Below, one piece after another: positions 18,748 to 30,696 of a DNA stretch of 64,000 nt (the first letter of the stretch is position 1; each line of letters opens with the position of its first letter). Source of the DNA: Pseudomonadota bacterium. Lineage in GTDB: Bacteria > Pseudomonadota > Gammaproteobacteria > Xanthomonadales > Xanthomonadaceae. A program made the position numbers and the translations under genes. The stretch lies in assembly GCA_023419315.1 (NCBI GenBank), contig JAEZYE010000052.1:195936-259935 (forward strand), given 5' to 3'. The notes under the pieces are model-generated. The model had not been told where the DNA came from and ran no database searches. It worked only from the letters and a program-made list of their open reading frames with translations.

Positions 18748-18823
18748 TGGTGGGCCCACCAGGACTCGAACCTGGAACCAAAGGATTATGAGTCCTCTGC
18801 TCTAACCATTGAGCTATAGGCCC
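18748..18823 (-). tRNA. tRNA-Ile2 (anticodon CAT, lysidine-type)
   Basis: The 76-nt gene folds into a full cloverleaf: acceptor GGGCCTA paired with TGGGCCC (one G-T pair), D arm AGCTCAATGGTTAGAGCA, anticodon arm GAGGACTCATAATCCTT with CAT anticodon, T arm CCAGGTTCGAGTCCTGG, and an encoded CCA end. A CAT anticodon could be methionine or isoleucine. The anticodon stem followed by TTTGG and the non-initiator acceptor pairing resemble the E. coli ileX/ileY tRNA rather than elongator tRNA-Met. If so it must be modified by TilS to read AUA. It lies just downstream of rpoD. Confidence 0.85.
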
Positions 18824-18866
18824 GCTGCGTGGGCATTGTAGCGGCTGTTCCGATGCCGGAAACGAA

Positions 18867-18888
18867 GAACCCGCCTTGCGGCGGGTTC
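18867..18888 (-). terminator. hairpin terminator of rpoD
   Basis: GAACCCGCC and GGCGGGTTC form a perfect 9-bp stem with a TTGC loop, starting 20 bases after the rpoD stop. On the minus strand it is followed by TTCGTTT, a weak U-tract. Confidence 0.7.
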
Positions 18889-18908
18889 CTGTTTGCGGTG
18901 CGCGTGGC

Positions 18909-20768
<1,860 letters not shown>

Positions 20769-20808
20769 GAAGGTTGCGCCACCGGCAGCAAAGGGGAAGG
20801 AACCTAAT

Positions 20809-20817
20809 ATTATACCA
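20809..20817 (-). promoter_or_regulatory. extended -10 promoter of rpoD
   Basis: On the minus strand the sequence TGGTATAAT is a perfect TATAAT with the TGn extension. No recognisable -35 element lies 16-18 bases upstream (the region is G-rich). That fits an extended -10 promoter, with a short leader of about 33 nt before the rpoD ATG. Confidence 0.75.
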
Positions 20818-20878
20818 CCGCGTTTACCTCCCCGCCCCGCCGAAGCGGGCTTCGCGGGAGGGCTCCGGGCCGCGATTC

Positions 20879-21319
20879 TCAGGGTCGGAGGAGGAAGGTG
20901 ACGGGGCCGTCATTGATCAGGCTGACGACCATATGGGCACCGAATCGGCCCGTTTCCACCCCTGTCGGGTGCTTTTCCCGACAAATAGCCACCAGCCGGT
21001 TGAAGCCGCGTTCAGCCTCGGCCGGGGGTGCCGCGGCGGTGAAGCTGGGACGCATCCCGGACCGGGTGTCCGCCGCCAGCGTGAACTGGCTGACCAACAG
21101 CAAGCCGCCGCCGGTGTCCTTGAGCGAGCGGTTCATTCGGCCGGCCTCATCGGCGAAAACGCGATACCCGAGCAGGCGATCCGCCATGCGCTGGAAACCG
21201 GTTTCGTCATCACCCGGTTCGATCGCTACGAGCGCCAGCAATCCGGGGCCAATCGCACCCACGGTTTGCTGATCGACGACGACGGAGGCCTGGGTGACGC
21301 GCTGTATGAGGGCAAGCAT
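20879..21319 (-). CDS. dtd: D-aminoacyl-tRNA deacylase
   Basis: The 146-aa product begins [16 protein letters not shown], the standard Dtd N-terminus, and the length equals the family norm of about 145. The substrate-binding motifs are visible: [20 protein letters not shown] (family S-Q-F-T-L) and the cross-subunit Gly-cisPro region NDGPVTFLL at the C-terminus. It removes D-amino acids (and glycine from tRNA-Ala) mischarged on tRNAs in the cytoplasm. The frame extends much further upstream but that part lacks protein character, so the ATG at 21319 was chosen. It is divergent from the acyltransferase gene by 52 bases. Confidence 0.95.
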   Translation of the reverse strand: MLALIQRVTQASVVVDQQTVGAIGPGLLALVAIEPGDDETGFQRMADRLLGYRVFADEAGRMNRSLKDTGGGLLLVSQFTLAADTRSGMRPSFTAAAPPAEAERGFNRLVAICREKHPTGVETGRFGAHMVVSLINDGPVTFLLRP

Positions 21320-21371
21320 GCCCGCATGCTCGACACCGCGGCGGAAAATAGCAACGGCTAGACTTGTCGCG

Positions 21372-22271
21372 ATGAAGCCCGAGTCCCTCGCCCATTTCCT
21401 GCACGCCATGACCGGCGTGCTGATGCGCCTGCCCTGGCCTGTACTCCGGCTCATGGCGGATGTGCTCGCCTGGTGCTGGCGCGTAGGCGGCGCGCGCGAA
21501 AGCCGGGTGGCGCAGCGCAACCTGGAACTCGCCTACCCCGAGATGCCACCGGCGGAGCGGACACGCCTCCACCGCGCCATCCTGCGGACCACGACGCGCC
21601 AGGCATTCGAAACGCTGCGCTTCTGGACGCAACCGCACGCGCGCAATCTGCGCCACATCCGGGAACGGCATGGTGTCGAACGCTACGAGCAGGCGCTGGC
21701 GGAAGGACGCAGCGTCATCATCGCCGCGCCGCACTACGGCAATTGGGAACTGCTCAATCAATGGCTGGCCTCCCGCGGGCCCTACGCCTTCGTGTATCGG
21801 GTTCCGGAATCACCGGTCGGTGATGCCTTCCTGCAACGCGCGCGCGGCGCGGCCAACATCACCCAGGTGCGCGCCGAAGGCGCCGCGGTCCGGCAATTGT
21901 GGAAGCGCCTGAAAGACGGCGGGGTCATCGCCATCCTGCCGGATCAGCAACCCAAGGCCGGCGACGGCGAGTTCGCGCCCTTCTTCGGGGTGCAGGCACT
22001 GACGATGACGCTGCTGTCGCGCCTCGCCGAACGTACCGACGCGCAGGTGCTGTTCGCCTGGTGCGAACGCCTTGGCGACGGGCCGGATTTCGCGCTGCAC
22101 TTCGAACCCGCACCGACTGCCATCGCGGATGCGGATCCCGTCGTTGCGGTGACGGCGCTCAATGCCGGCGTAGAGAAGATCGCCCGGCGCGACCCGGCGC
22201 AGTATCAGTGGACCTATAAACGCTATACGCTGCGGCCACCGGGCAGCGGCGAGGAAAATCCCTACCGCTGA
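21372..22271 (+). CDS. lipid A biosynthesis lauroyl/myristoyl acyltransferase family (LpxL/HtrB-like)
   Basis: This 299-aa protein belongs to the LpxL/LpxM family, inner-membrane enzymes that add secondary acyl chains to Kdo2-lipid IVA. The catalytic H-x4-D/E motif is seen as H-Y-G-N-W-E in the segment [20 protein letters not shown]. Other family blocks are [35 protein letters not shown] with FFG, and [13 protein letters not shown] at the end. The N-terminus has a hydrophobic anchor ([20 protein letters not shown]). The start ATG at 21372 fits the family N-terminus although its ribosome-binding site is weak. Which chain is transferred cannot be told. It sits a few kilobases before the LPS gene region. 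Confidence 0.9.
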   Translation: MKPESLAHFLHAMTGVLMRLPWPVLRLMADVLAWCWRVGGARESRVAQRNLELAYPEMPPAERTRLHRAILRTTTRQAFETLRFWTQPHARNLRHIRERHGVERYEQALAEGRSVIIAAPHYGNWELLNQWLASRGPYAFVYRVPESPVGDAFLQRARGAANITQVRAEGAAVRQLWKRLKDGGVIAILPDQQPKAGDGEFAPFFGVQALTMTLLSRLAERTDAQVLFAWCERLGDGPDFALHFEPAPTAIADADPVVAVTALNAGVEKIARRDPAQYQWTYKRYTLRPPGSGEENPYR

Positions 22272-22309
22272 GGATCCGGCCAACGGCATAGGGACAGAAA
22301 GGGGAACAC

Positions 22310-23755
22310 ATGCGCGCAGGATGGTGGTTGTGGGCGTCACTGGCGTTCGCGCCATGGGCGATGGCCGATGATCTGGCCGAGATGAATGCAGTCAGCCGGG
22401 CTTGGGATCGCTACGCCGAGACGAGCAGCGAGAACAAGGCCGGCAGTGTGGACTGGCTGTCGACGTCCAGCGTGGCGCACTTCGGATTCCTGCGCGATGC
22501 CGCGCTGTACGCATCGACCGAACAGCTGCGCCGCATGCCGTCGGTGGATCGCCTGACGGTGTATCTGCTTCGCGCGACGCAATCCGTGGACGCGCTGAAA
22601 AAGCTCGACAACCGCGCAGTCGCGGTCCTGTGCATGGAACGCGGCTGGGCCGGTGTGCGCAGGAACGAAAACGCACCGCTTGTCGCACTCAGCCATGTCA
22701 CTGTGGTGGACGACTATGCGGTCGGCGAACTCGCGCCGCCAACCGAAGCGTTCTTCCAGTTCGGTCCGGATTTCGATCGCGAGGGCGACAGCTGGAAATA
22801 TCGCTATCTGTCGCTGGTTCCGGACTCGTCCGCCAGCCTCGACGAAGCGCTCAAGCGCTCGTCGCTCGGCAACAGCCAGTTCTTCGAGATGGTGATCGGC
22901 AACCTGCTCGAAACCGCGGACCCGCCGCGCCTGGCCGTGCTGGATCGCGCGTTGCTCGACGACAGCGTGGCGCGCGTTCGCCTCAACGAGCAGTGGCCTG
23001 AGTACGAGACATTCTTCGGCCGACGCGTCGGCGCGGTGAAGCAGAAGGCGCAGGATGGCGATGCGTTTGCACAGATGTCGCTGGGTTCGATGAAGCTGTC
23101 GGGGAACTCGCCGAAGTGGGTCCCCCAGGACGAACCGGGCGGCGTCGAGTTGCTCGAAAAATCCAGTGATGGCGGCAACACCGTTGCTGCGGAAGTCCTC
23201 GTGCAGTACCTGGGTGCGGACTTCGAGCAGCTCGATGAAGCGCGTTTGACCCGAATCGCGCGCCATGCCCAGCGCGCGGCCGATGCGGGTCGACCGATGG
23301 CCATGTCCGCACTCGCACAACTGCATTTCGAAGGCAGTGGTGGCCTGCCGCGCAATTGCCTTCAGGCGGCGGAGTGGTACGCGCGCGCCGAGGAAGCCGG
23401 CGCACTGAATGCACGCAATGATCTGGTGTGGGCGCTGGCGACCTGCCCGATTCCGGAGCAGCGCAATCCCGTCCGTGCACTCGAACTGGCCCGGCACATG
23501 ATCGAACAGCGGGAGACGCTGGGTTCCAGTGAGCTGGACACGGTTGCCGCCGCGCTGGCGGCGAACGGCCAGTTCGAGAAGGCCATCGAATTCCAGCAGC
23601 GGGCCATCGATGGCTTAGATAAGGATGCAGGCTCCAGCAAGGCGCGGACCGCGACGCGCAAGCGCATGCAGGCGCGTCTGGCGGGTTACCGGAAGGGGCG
23701 CGCCTACGTGCAGGACTACAACGTCTTCGCAGAAGCGCGAGCGGGACGCTATTGA
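22310..23755 (+). CDS. periplasmic/exported protein with Sel1-TPR-like repeats
   Basis: The 481-aa product has a signal peptide (MRAGWWLWASLAFAPWAMA, cut before DDLAEM) and a good AAAGGGG ribosome-binding site. The middle is not recognised. Residues about 240-390 contain Sel1/TPR-like helical pairs: GDAFAQMSLGSMKLSGNSPK, GGVELLEKSSDGGNTVAAEV, GRPMAMSALAQLHFEGSGGL with a Cys-containing QAAEWYARAEEAGALNARND. A last helix pair is LAANGQFEKAIEFQQRAID. Such repeats act as protein-protein scaffolds. It precedes the PH-domain pair by 13 bases and may be in one transcript with it. Confidence 0.75.
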   Translation: MRAGWWLWASLAFAPWAMADDLAEMNAVSRAWDRYAETSSENKAGSVDWLSTSSVAHFGFLRDAALYASTEQLRRMPSVDRLTVYLLRATQSVDALKKLDNRAVAVLCMERGWAGVRRNENAPLVALSHVTVVDDYAVGELAPPTEAFFQFGPDFDREGDSWKYRYLSLVPDSSASLDEALKRSSLGNSQFFEMVIGNLLETADPPRLAVLDRALLDDSVARVRLNEQWPEYETFFGRRVGAVKQKAQDGDAFAQMSLGSMKLSGNSPKWVPQDEPGGVELLEKSSDGGNTVAAEVLVQYLGADFEQLDEARLTRIARHAQRAADAGRPMAMSALAQLHFEGSGGLPRNCLQAAEWYARAEEAGALNARNDLVWALATCPIPEQRNPVRALELARHMIEQRETLGSSELDTVAAALAANGQFEKAIEFQQRAIDGLDKDAGSSKARTATRKRMQARLAGYRKGRAYVQDYNVFAEARAGRY

Positions 23756-23768
23756 TGGACGTTCACTG

Positions 23769-24269
23769 ATGCAGGAAGACAGCGTTCAACCTTCCGTCCA
23801 CGCGGCCGGGTGGCAACCGTTGCCGCCTCGTGGCGCCATCGTGGCGGCAGTCGGCGGCGCGATCGGTGCGGCGGTTCCATTCACCGTGATTGGTTTTGTT
23901 GCGAGCAACGCGACCGGCTGGATTTCGCCGTGGTGGGCCGCGCCGATCTGCCTGCTTGCCGGCGCTTTCATCGGCGGGTGGATGGGGTGGCGACGCCATC
24001 GGCGCGTGCGCTGGCAACTGGACGAGGCAGGCTTCGGGCTGCGCCGCGGGAACTGGTGGCAGAGCGAAACCCGCGTGCCGGTTTCGCGCGTCCAGCATCT
24101 GGATCTCAAACGCGGCCCGCTCGAACGCGGACTCGGATTGGCCACGCTGGTCGTCCACACCGCAGGCACGCGCATGGCGACTGTCAGCGTGTCGGGGCTG
24201 GACGCAGCCGATGCCGAACGCCTGCGTGATCGCCTGAGCCATCAGCTCGATCACGACGACGCGCTTTGA
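23769..24269 (+). CDS. bacterial PH domain membrane protein (YdbS-like)
   Basis: The 166-aa protein has two hydrophobic segments (IVAAVGGAIGAAVPFTVIGF and WWAAPICLLAGAFIGGWMGW). A bacterial PH domain (bPH2, formerly DUF304) follows: VRWQLDEAGFGLRRGNWWQS, then VPVSRVQHLDLKRGPLERGL, GLATLVVHTAG. The R-V-Q-H-L-D-L-x-R-G-P-L-x-R motif is characteristic. Its stop overlaps the alternative TTG start of the next gene. The pair thus matches the YdbS-YdbT arrangement of Bacillus, implicated in membrane/antimicrobial-peptide resistance. The ATG at 23769 was preferred because upstream codons read like antisense noise. Confidence 0.85.
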   Translation: MQEDSVQPSVHAAGWQPLPPRGAIVAAVGGAIGAAVPFTVIGFVASNATGWISPWWAAPICLLAGAFIGGWMGWRRHRRVRWQLDEAGFGLRRGNWWQSETRVPVSRVQHLDLKRGPLERGLGLATLVVHTAGTRMATVSVSGLDAADAERLRDRLSHQLDHDDAL

Positions 24270-24271
24270 GC

Positions 24272-25783
24272 ATGAGCACGCCTCCGCCGCTGCCCTCGAC
24301 GGAATCGCGCCTGCATCCGCTTTCGTGGCTGTTCGTGCTGATCCAGCAGTTGAAGCAGTTCGTGCTGCCGCTGATCGCCGTGGTCGTGTTCGGCGGACGC
24401 AGCGCCGGTGGCGATCTGTGGGCCTGGATTGGCCCTTTGGTGGCGGTCGGCGTGCTGGTCATCCTCGCCGTCATTCACTACTTCACCTTCCGTTATCGGA
24501 CCGGCGCTGACAGCCTGACCATCCGCAGTGGATGGCTGCACCGCAGCGTGCGTGAAATTCCGTTTGCACGCATCCACAACGTGGTGGTGCATCAATCACT
24601 GTTGCATCGCCTGTTCGGCGTGGCCGAAGTGCGGCTGGAATCGGCCGGCGGACAGAAGCCCGAAGCGGAAATGCGCGTGCTGGGCCTGTCGGCGGCCACG
24701 CAACTGGAAAACCTGATTCGCAATCGTGGTGCAGCCATGCCCACGGCGAACGGTGCTGCCGGCGCTGACGAACCCGCTTCGGACGTGCTGCTCGCGCTGT
24801 CCACTCCGGAAATACTGCGCCTGGGACTGATCTCCAATCGCGGACTGGTGATTGTGGCTGCGGCATTCGGCGTGGCGTGGCAGATGCTGCCCGACCGGAT
24901 GATGGCGGATCTGGTGGAGCGCTATGCGCGCGAAGCATTCGGCTATGCCAGTCATCTGCACTGGAGTTGGGTCGGCGCGGTCGGCACCGCCGCGGGCGCC
25001 CTCCTGGCTGCGCTGCTGCTCACGCGAGTGCTGTCGATCATCCAGTCGCTGCTGCAATTCCATGGCTTTCGCCTGACCGAAAGCGGACGCCGGCTGATGG
25101 TCGAACGTGGATTGCTGGCGCGCGTGCGCAGCAGCGTGTCGCGCCGCCGCATCCAGGCTTGGACGGTGCGCGAGAACCCGCTGCATCGCTGGTTCCATCG
25201 GCGCACGCTGCGGATCGACACCGCCGTGGCGCAGGGCAGCGGAGACGAGCGCGCGCTCAAGATTCTCGCCCCCATCGCCACGCCGGAGCGCTGCGATCAC
25301 CTCATCGCCCATCTGCTGCCGGGCATGAGCTGGCCACCCGCACACTGGCGGCAGTGGCCCGGGCACATCGTGTGGCGGCTCTGGTGGCCATCGCTGGCGT
25401 GGTCGTTGCTGTGGGCTGGGGTGGGAGCGGCGGCATGGAGCACATGGGCGCTGTGGCTGCTCGCGTGGCCGGTGGCGGCGCTCTATGTGGCACGGCGGAA
25501 TGCGCAGCGCGCCGGCTATGCGCTGGATGATCGACTTGTCGCGGTGCGCGGCGGCGGCTGGTCGCGCTGGTGGCGCTTCGCCGAAATCGACAAGTTGCAG
25601 GCGCTGCGTCTCACGCGCTCGCCGATGGATCACTGGTGCGGCACTGCCACCCTCTGGCTCGATACCGCCGGTGACCACGGGCTTGCTCCCCCGCTGCGCC
25701 TGCGCTTCCTGCAGGTGGATGACGCGACGCGGATGCAATCGCAACTGGCCGATGCGCTGTCGCGCCGTCGCCTCCGCTGGTGA
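24272..25783 (+). CDS. large bacterial PH domain membrane protein (YdbT-like)
   Basis: From the ATG at 24272 this gives 503 aa; a TTG at 24266 overlaps the previous stop and is an alternative start. The layout is two membrane segments, then a PH domain (FRYRTGADSLTIRSGWLHRS, IPFARIHNVVVHQSLLHRLF, AEVRLESAGG). Another pair of hydrophobic segments and a second, more diverged PH-like unit follow (LMVERGLLARVRSSVSRRRI, NPLHRWFHRRTLRIDTA). A Trp-rich membrane pair and a third unit end the protein. This agrees with YdbT, which carries three bPH2 domains. Location is the cytoplasmic membrane. Its stop abuts, tail to tail, the stop of the next minus-strand gene (TGATCA shared). Confidence 0.85.
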   Translation: MSTPPPLPSTESRLHPLSWLFVLIQQLKQFVLPLIAVVVFGGRSAGGDLWAWIGPLVAVGVLVILAVIHYFTFRYRTGADSLTIRSGWLHRSVREIPFARIHNVVVHQSLLHRLFGVAEVRLESAGGQKPEAEMRVLGLSAATQLENLIRNRGAAMPTANGAAGADEPASDVLLALSTPEILRLGLISNRGLVIVAAAFGVAWQMLPDRMMADLVERYAREAFGYASHLHWSWVGAVGTAAGALLAALLLTRVLSIIQSLLQFHGFRLTESGRRLMVERGLLARVRSSVSRRRIQAWTVRENPLHRWFHRRTLRIDTAVAQGSGDERALKILAPIATPERCDHLIAHLLPGMSWPPAHWRQWPGHIVWRLWWPSLAWSLLWAGVGAAAWSTWALWLLAWPVAALYVARRNAQRAGYALDDRLVAVRGGGWSRWWRFAEIDKLQALRLTRSPMDHWCGTATLWLDTAGDHGLAPPLRLRFLQVDDATRMQSQLADALSRRRLRW

Positions 25784-26845
25784 TCAGCGCGCTGCAGGAC
25801 CCCAATAGCCCAGATCACGGCGTATCTGCAGGCTGCGCAAACAGCCTCCGAACGGCTTCGCGTGCAGCGTGCCGAGTTCGCCGTCCAGAAAACGCTCCGT
25901 CGCCCGGATGACACGCTGCGAGGATCTGCCATCGCGGTATGGATGGATGGCCTCCGCATAATCGTTCAGCGCCCGCTGCAGTGTTTCCGACGGGGCGAAC
26001 GCCTGCTCGAGCATCTCCGGCAGCTGCGCCGGGTCCTGGAAATCGATCATGTGGGGCTTGGGCGCACGATTGCGGAATGTCACCACCGGTTTGCGCTGGA
26101 CCACGAATTCGCTGACCACCGACGTGGTGTCGGCGACCAGCACGTCGGCCGCGCGTTCGGCGCTGACGAGATCCTCGGTCTCGATGAAGCTGGCGTTCTC
26201 GCCTGCAAGCGCGCGATAGCGTTCGAACAACGCGGCGTCGCACTTGGGGTGCAACGTGAGGATCCAGTAGCGGTCACCGCGTGCGATCTCGCGCGCGATC
26301 ATCTGGTGCAGATGCGGCGCTGCGCTCAAGCGCTCGGTGAAGGTGGACGCGAACATGACGATGGGCCGCCCGCCGGCCATCGCACGCAGGCGTTCGGCCA
26401 GTGCATCTTCGCCGGCAAACAGCAGATCGAGCTTGGGCCAGCCGGTCTCGACCACCTTGAAGTGGCCAGCCTCGGCCGCGAGCGCCTGGAACGGGGCGGT
26501 CGTCGCCGGCCCTTGCGTGCAATAGAGATCGAACATCCCGCGCACGCGGAAATGCCCGCGCGCGGCATCACGCTTTTCCACATTGAAGCCATGGAACAAC
26601 TGCACCTTCGGGCCGCTGACGAAGGTCGGTGCCCAATTGGCCGCGCTGAACACCGCGCGAGGCCGCAGCGCCACCGCTTCGCGCGCGTTGTCGATGACAC
26701 GCACCGGCGCACGCAGTCGTGCGTTTGCGGCGCCATCCACCAGCCACGCATGGACCGCGTGGCCCTGTGCTTGCAGCACGTCCGCCAGCGGCTGCAAGAT
26801 GGGCAGCGCATAGCGTTCAGTCGCAAACAGAAGGTAATCCGCCAT
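25784..26845 (-). CDS. CDP-glycerol glycerophosphotransferase / glycosyltransferase-like protein
   Basis: The 353-aa product shows the Glyphos_transf fold signature: an early FHGFNVEKRD (H-G-x-x-x-K), then G-W-P-K-L-D, FASTFTERLS, WILTLHPKCD and the late DVLVADTTSVVSEFVVQRKP followed by VVTFRN. Members transfer glycerol- or ribitol-phosphate, or act as LPS sugar transferases in Gram-negatives. Start ATG 26845 has AGAGGAAG ahead and begins at the Rossmann strand MADYLLFATERYALPIL. No membrane segments are seen. It is head-to-head with a WaaE-like gene; start codons are only 22 bases apart. A role in decorating the LPS core or a surface glycan is inferred from neighbours. Confidence 0.75.
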   Translation of the reverse strand: MADYLLFATERYALPILQPLADVLQAQGHAVHAWLVDGAANARLRAPVRVIDNAREAVALRPRAVFSAANWAPTFVSGPKVQLFHGFNVEKRDAARGHFRVRGMFDLYCTQGPATTAPFQALAAEAGHFKVVETGWPKLDLLFAGEDALAERLRAMAGGRPIVMFASTFTERLSAAPHLHQMIAREIARGDRYWILTLHPKCDAALFERYRALAGENASFIETEDLVSAERAADVLVADTTSVVSEFVVQRKPVVTFRNRAPKPHMIDFQDPAQLPEMLEQAFAPSETLQRALNDYAEAIHPYRDGRSSQRVIRATERFLDGELGTLHAKPFGGCLRSLQIRRDLGYWGPAAR

Positions 26846-26867
26846 CAACGCTTCCTCTTCGCAGCCC

Positions 26868-27653
26868 GTGCCGATTTCGGCCTGCATTATCACGTTTAAC
26901 GAGGCCGACCGTATCGTCGATTGCCTCAAGTCGCTGTCTTTCTGCGACGACATCGTGGTGGTCGACTCGCATTCCACGGATGCCACGGCCGCATTGGCCG
27001 AAGCTGCGGGCGCGCGCGTGTTGCAGCGCGCATTCACCGGTTTCCGCAGCCAGAAGCAGTTTGCGGTGGAGCAGGCGCAGCATGATTGGGTGCTGTGCCT
27101 GGATGCCGACGAACGCATCAGTCCGGAGCTGCGTACGGCCATCGAATCGGCACGCGCCGACGGATTCAACGGAAAGGCGGGTTACCGCTTTGCCCGGCTT
27201 TCACAGTACTTCGGCCGATTCCTGCGCCACGGCAACGCCTATCCCGACCGCGTGGTGCGCCTGTTCGATCGCCGGCGCGGCGGTTGGCGCGGCAAGCGCG
27301 AGGTGCATGAAGCCGCGAGTGTGGATGGCGAGGTCGGTGCACTTCGCGGCGATCTGATCCACTTTCCCTATCGGTCGTTCGAGCAGCAGCTCACCAAGAC
27401 GCAGCGTTATGCACGGATGATGGCCGAGCACGATTTCGCACGCGGCAAGCGCGCCACCCTGGGCAAGCTGGTGCTCGCGCCGGCCTGGCGTTTCTGGCGC
27501 GGATTCCTGTTTCGTGGCGGTTTCCGCGATGGCTGGCACGGGCTCGTCTATGCCTACGTGCGCGCGAATTACGTCCGCCAGAAAACCATCATGCTGTGGA
27601 TGTTGCAGAACGGTTATCCGGTCACGACACCCACGGATCCGGAAGGACGCTGA
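26868..27653 (+). CDS. family 2 glycosyltransferase, WaaE/KdtX-like (LPS core)
   Basis: The 261-aa protein starts at a GTG. A stop lies in frame 33 bases upstream, and the GT-A fold begins immediately (ISACIITFNEADRIVDCLKS), so no other start is possible. It has DIVVVDSHSTDATAALAEAA, the D-x-D-like LCLDADERISPEL and the LPS-core type R-V-V-R-L-F-D-R-R with HEAA, as in WaaE/KdtX enzymes that add glucose to heptose I. The C-terminal half contains two amphipathic/hydrophobic helices (FWRGFLFRGGFRDGWHGLVY). The gene is followed after two bases by the asparagine-synthetase-like gene, so the two are probably cotranscribed. Acceptor specificity is not provable here. Confidence 0.85.
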   Translation: MPISACIITFNEADRIVDCLKSLSFCDDIVVVDSHSTDATAALAEAAGARVLQRAFTGFRSQKQFAVEQAQHDWVLCLDADERISPELRTAIESARADGFNGKAGYRFARLSQYFGRFLRHGNAYPDRVVRLFDRRRGGWRGKREVHEAASVDGEVGALRGDLIHFPYRSFEQQLTKTQRYARMMAEHDFARGKRATLGKLVLAPAWRFWRGFLFRGGFRDGWHGLVYAYVRANYVRQKTIMLWMLQNGYPVTTPTDPEGR

Positions 27654-27655
27654 CG

Positions 27656-29572
27656 ATGTGCGGCATTGCCGGTGCGTGGTCACCCCGCTCCCGTCGCGTC
27701 GAAGACGACTTGCATGCGCTCGGCAAGCGCATGGGCATGGCGATTGCGCATCGAGGCCCGGACGACGAAGGCGTCTGGCTGGATGCCGACGCCGGCATCG
27801 TCCTGTCGCATCGTCGTCTGGCGATTGTTGATCTGAGTCCGGAAGGGCATCAGCCGATGATCTCGGCGAGTGGCCGCTGGACCCTGGTGTTCAATGGCGA
27901 GGTGTACAACCACCGCGAGCTGCGCGCACGGCTGGTCGGGCTCGGATGCAGCTTCCACGGCCATTCGGACACCGAAGTGCTGCTTGCCGCCATCGAACAG
28001 TGGGGCGTGCAGGCGGCGCTGGATTCCAGCAACGGCATGTTCGCCATCGCGGCCTGGGATCGGCAGGAACGTCGGCTCTGGCTGGCGCGCGATCGCGTCG
28101 GCAAGAAGCCGCTCTATTACGGTTGGGCCACCGACGGTACGTTCCTGTTCGGCAGCGAGCTGTCCGCGCTGCAGGTCCATCCTGCGCTCGACAAGCAGGT
28201 CGATCCGGATGCCCTGGCGTTGCTGCTGCGCCTGGACTACATCCCCGCGCCGTATTGCATCCTGCGCAGCGTGCACAAACTGCGCGCGGGTGCGCTGCTG
28301 TCGCTGGGCGAAAGCGACGCGTGCAATGGCGCGGCGCATGATCCCGAACGCGATACGACGCTGTGGTGGAACGCCCGCGAGCGGCAGGAACACGCCATCG
28401 CGCATGCGTTCCGCGGCAGCGAAGCCGAAGCGCTCGACGCGTTCGATGCGCTGCTGTCCAACGCAGTCGGGCTGCGCATGGAAGCCGACGTCCCGCTGGG
28501 CGCGTTTCTGTCCGGCGGCACCGATTCTTCGCTGGTGACGGCACTGATGCAGGCGCAGTCCTCGCGTCCGGTGCGCAGCTTTTCGATCGGTTTCGACAAC
28601 GCGGTGCACGACGAGAGCGCGCACGCGGCGGCGGTCGCACGGCACCTGGGTACGGATCACACCGAACTCCGTGCCGATGGGCAGGCGGCGCTGGCGCTGG
28701 TGCCGGCCATGGCGACGGTGTTCGACGAACCCTTTGCCGACTCGTCGCAGTTGCCGATGGCGTTGCTGTGCCGCCTGGCGCGCCGTCATGTGACGGTGGC
28801 GCTGTCCGGCGATGGCGGCGATGAACTGTTTTTCGGTTACGGCCGGTATGCGCGCGCGTTGCGCAACGAGCGGCTGCTGTCGGGTTTCCCCCGTACCTGG
28901 CTCGCACGGTGGGCCGGCGAGCCGGGCGAAGCGGCGCGACTGGGCGGACTTGCGGCGCTGCGTTCGGAAGCCGGCGCGGTCGATCTGCAGGCCGTCGCAC
29001 GCAATCGCGTCAGCCGCTGGCGACAGCCCGAAAGCGTGGTGCGGGGGGCACGGAGGCTGCCCACCGCTTACGACGACCCGCGCGCCGTGCCGCGCAATGG
29101 CACCGCTGCCGACACGCTGATGGCCCTTGATTTCGCCTGCTACCTGCCCGAGGACATCCTCACCAAGGTCGACCGGCCCAGCATGGCGGTCGCGCTCGAG
29201 GCGCGCGCGCCGCTGCTCGACTGGCGCTGCGTGGAGTTCGCCTGGTCGGTTCCGCAATCGATGAAGCAGCGCGGCGATACGCTCAAGCATCTGCCCAAGC
29301 AACTGCTGCGCCGTTACCTGCCCGAATCCCTGGTGGTGCGGCCGAAGTCCGGCTTCGGCGCGCCCGTGGGTGACTGGCTGCGCGGGCCGCTGCGTGATTG
29401 GGCCGAAAGCCAGCTCGATGAGCGTCGGCTGCGGGAAGAGGGCCATTTCGACGCCGCAACGATTCGCCATCTCTGGCAGGACTTCCTGAACGGTCAGCGC
29501 AGGTGGCATACCCACTTGTGGGGCGTGCTCATGTTCCAGGCCTGGCTGGAACCCCGTCACCGCCGCGTCTGA
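27656..29572 (+). CDS. asnB: glutamine-hydrolysing asparagine synthetase / amidotransferase family
   Basis: The 638-aa product has both AsnB domains. The class II glutaminase domain begins MCGIAGAW (Cys-2 is the nucleophile), followed by AHRGPDDEG and [13 protein letters not shown]. The synthetase domain has the PP-loop [13 protein letters not shown] near residue 285, and later [15 protein letters not shown] and [20 protein letters not shown]. It can make asparagine, but in polysaccharide clusters homologues amidate uronic acids or other sugar carboxylates. Position between an LPS-core glycosyltransferase and UDP-glucuronate decarboxylase makes that second role plausible. The ATG at 27656 is fixed by the required N-terminal Cys. 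A weak GC hairpin (GGCCC/GGGCC, then TTT) follows the stop. Confidence 0.88.
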   Translation: MCGIAGAWSPRSRRVEDDLHALGKRMGMAIAHRGPDDEGVWLDADAGIVLSHRRLAIVDLSPEGHQPMISASGRWTLVFNGEVYNHRELRARLVGLGCSFHGHSDTEVLLAAIEQWGVQAALDSSNGMFAIAAWDRQERRLWLARDRVGKKPLYYGWATDGTFLFGSELSALQVHPALDKQVDPDALALLLRLDYIPAPYCILRSVHKLRAGALLSLGESDACNGAAHDPERDTTLWWNARERQEHAIAHAFRGSEAEALDAFDALLSNAVGLRMEADVPLGAFLSGGTDSSLVTALMQAQSSRPVRSFSIGFDNAVHDESAHAAAVARHLGTDHTELRADGQAALALVPAMATVFDEPFADSSQLPMALLCRLARRHVTVALSGDGGDELFFGYGRYARALRNERLLSGFPRTWLARWAGEPGEAARLGGLAALRSEAGAVDLQAVARNRVSRWRQPESVVRGARRLPTAYDDPRAVPRNGTAADTLMALDFACYLPEDILTKVDRPSMAVALEARAPLLDWRCVEFAWSVPQSMKQRGDTLKHLPKQLLRRYLPESLVVRPKSGFGAPVGDWLRGPLRDWAESQLDERRLREEGHFDAATIRHLWQDFLNGQRRWHTHLWGVLMFQAWLEPRHRRV

Positions 29573-29745
29573 AGCGGCCCGCAGTGGGCCTTTCCACCGC
29601 ATCGCTTTCCCTGCTCCCGACGAGGCGACAGCCTCCGGTGCTCCGGAAGACCGCAGCGCGTTCCTCGGCGTCCGGCCCGCAGGCTGTAAAATGCCTCGCG
29701 TTGGTGCCTGTGCCATCCCCCCACTGCAGCCCGCCAGGACTCTTG

Positions 29746-30692
<947 letters not shown>

Positions 30693-30696
<4 letters not shown>

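Noticed and set aside
27680..29716. 678-codon minus-strand ORF opposite the asparagine-synthetase-like gene
   Set aside because: Antisense frame without domains; the plus-strand gene has all catalytic motifs.
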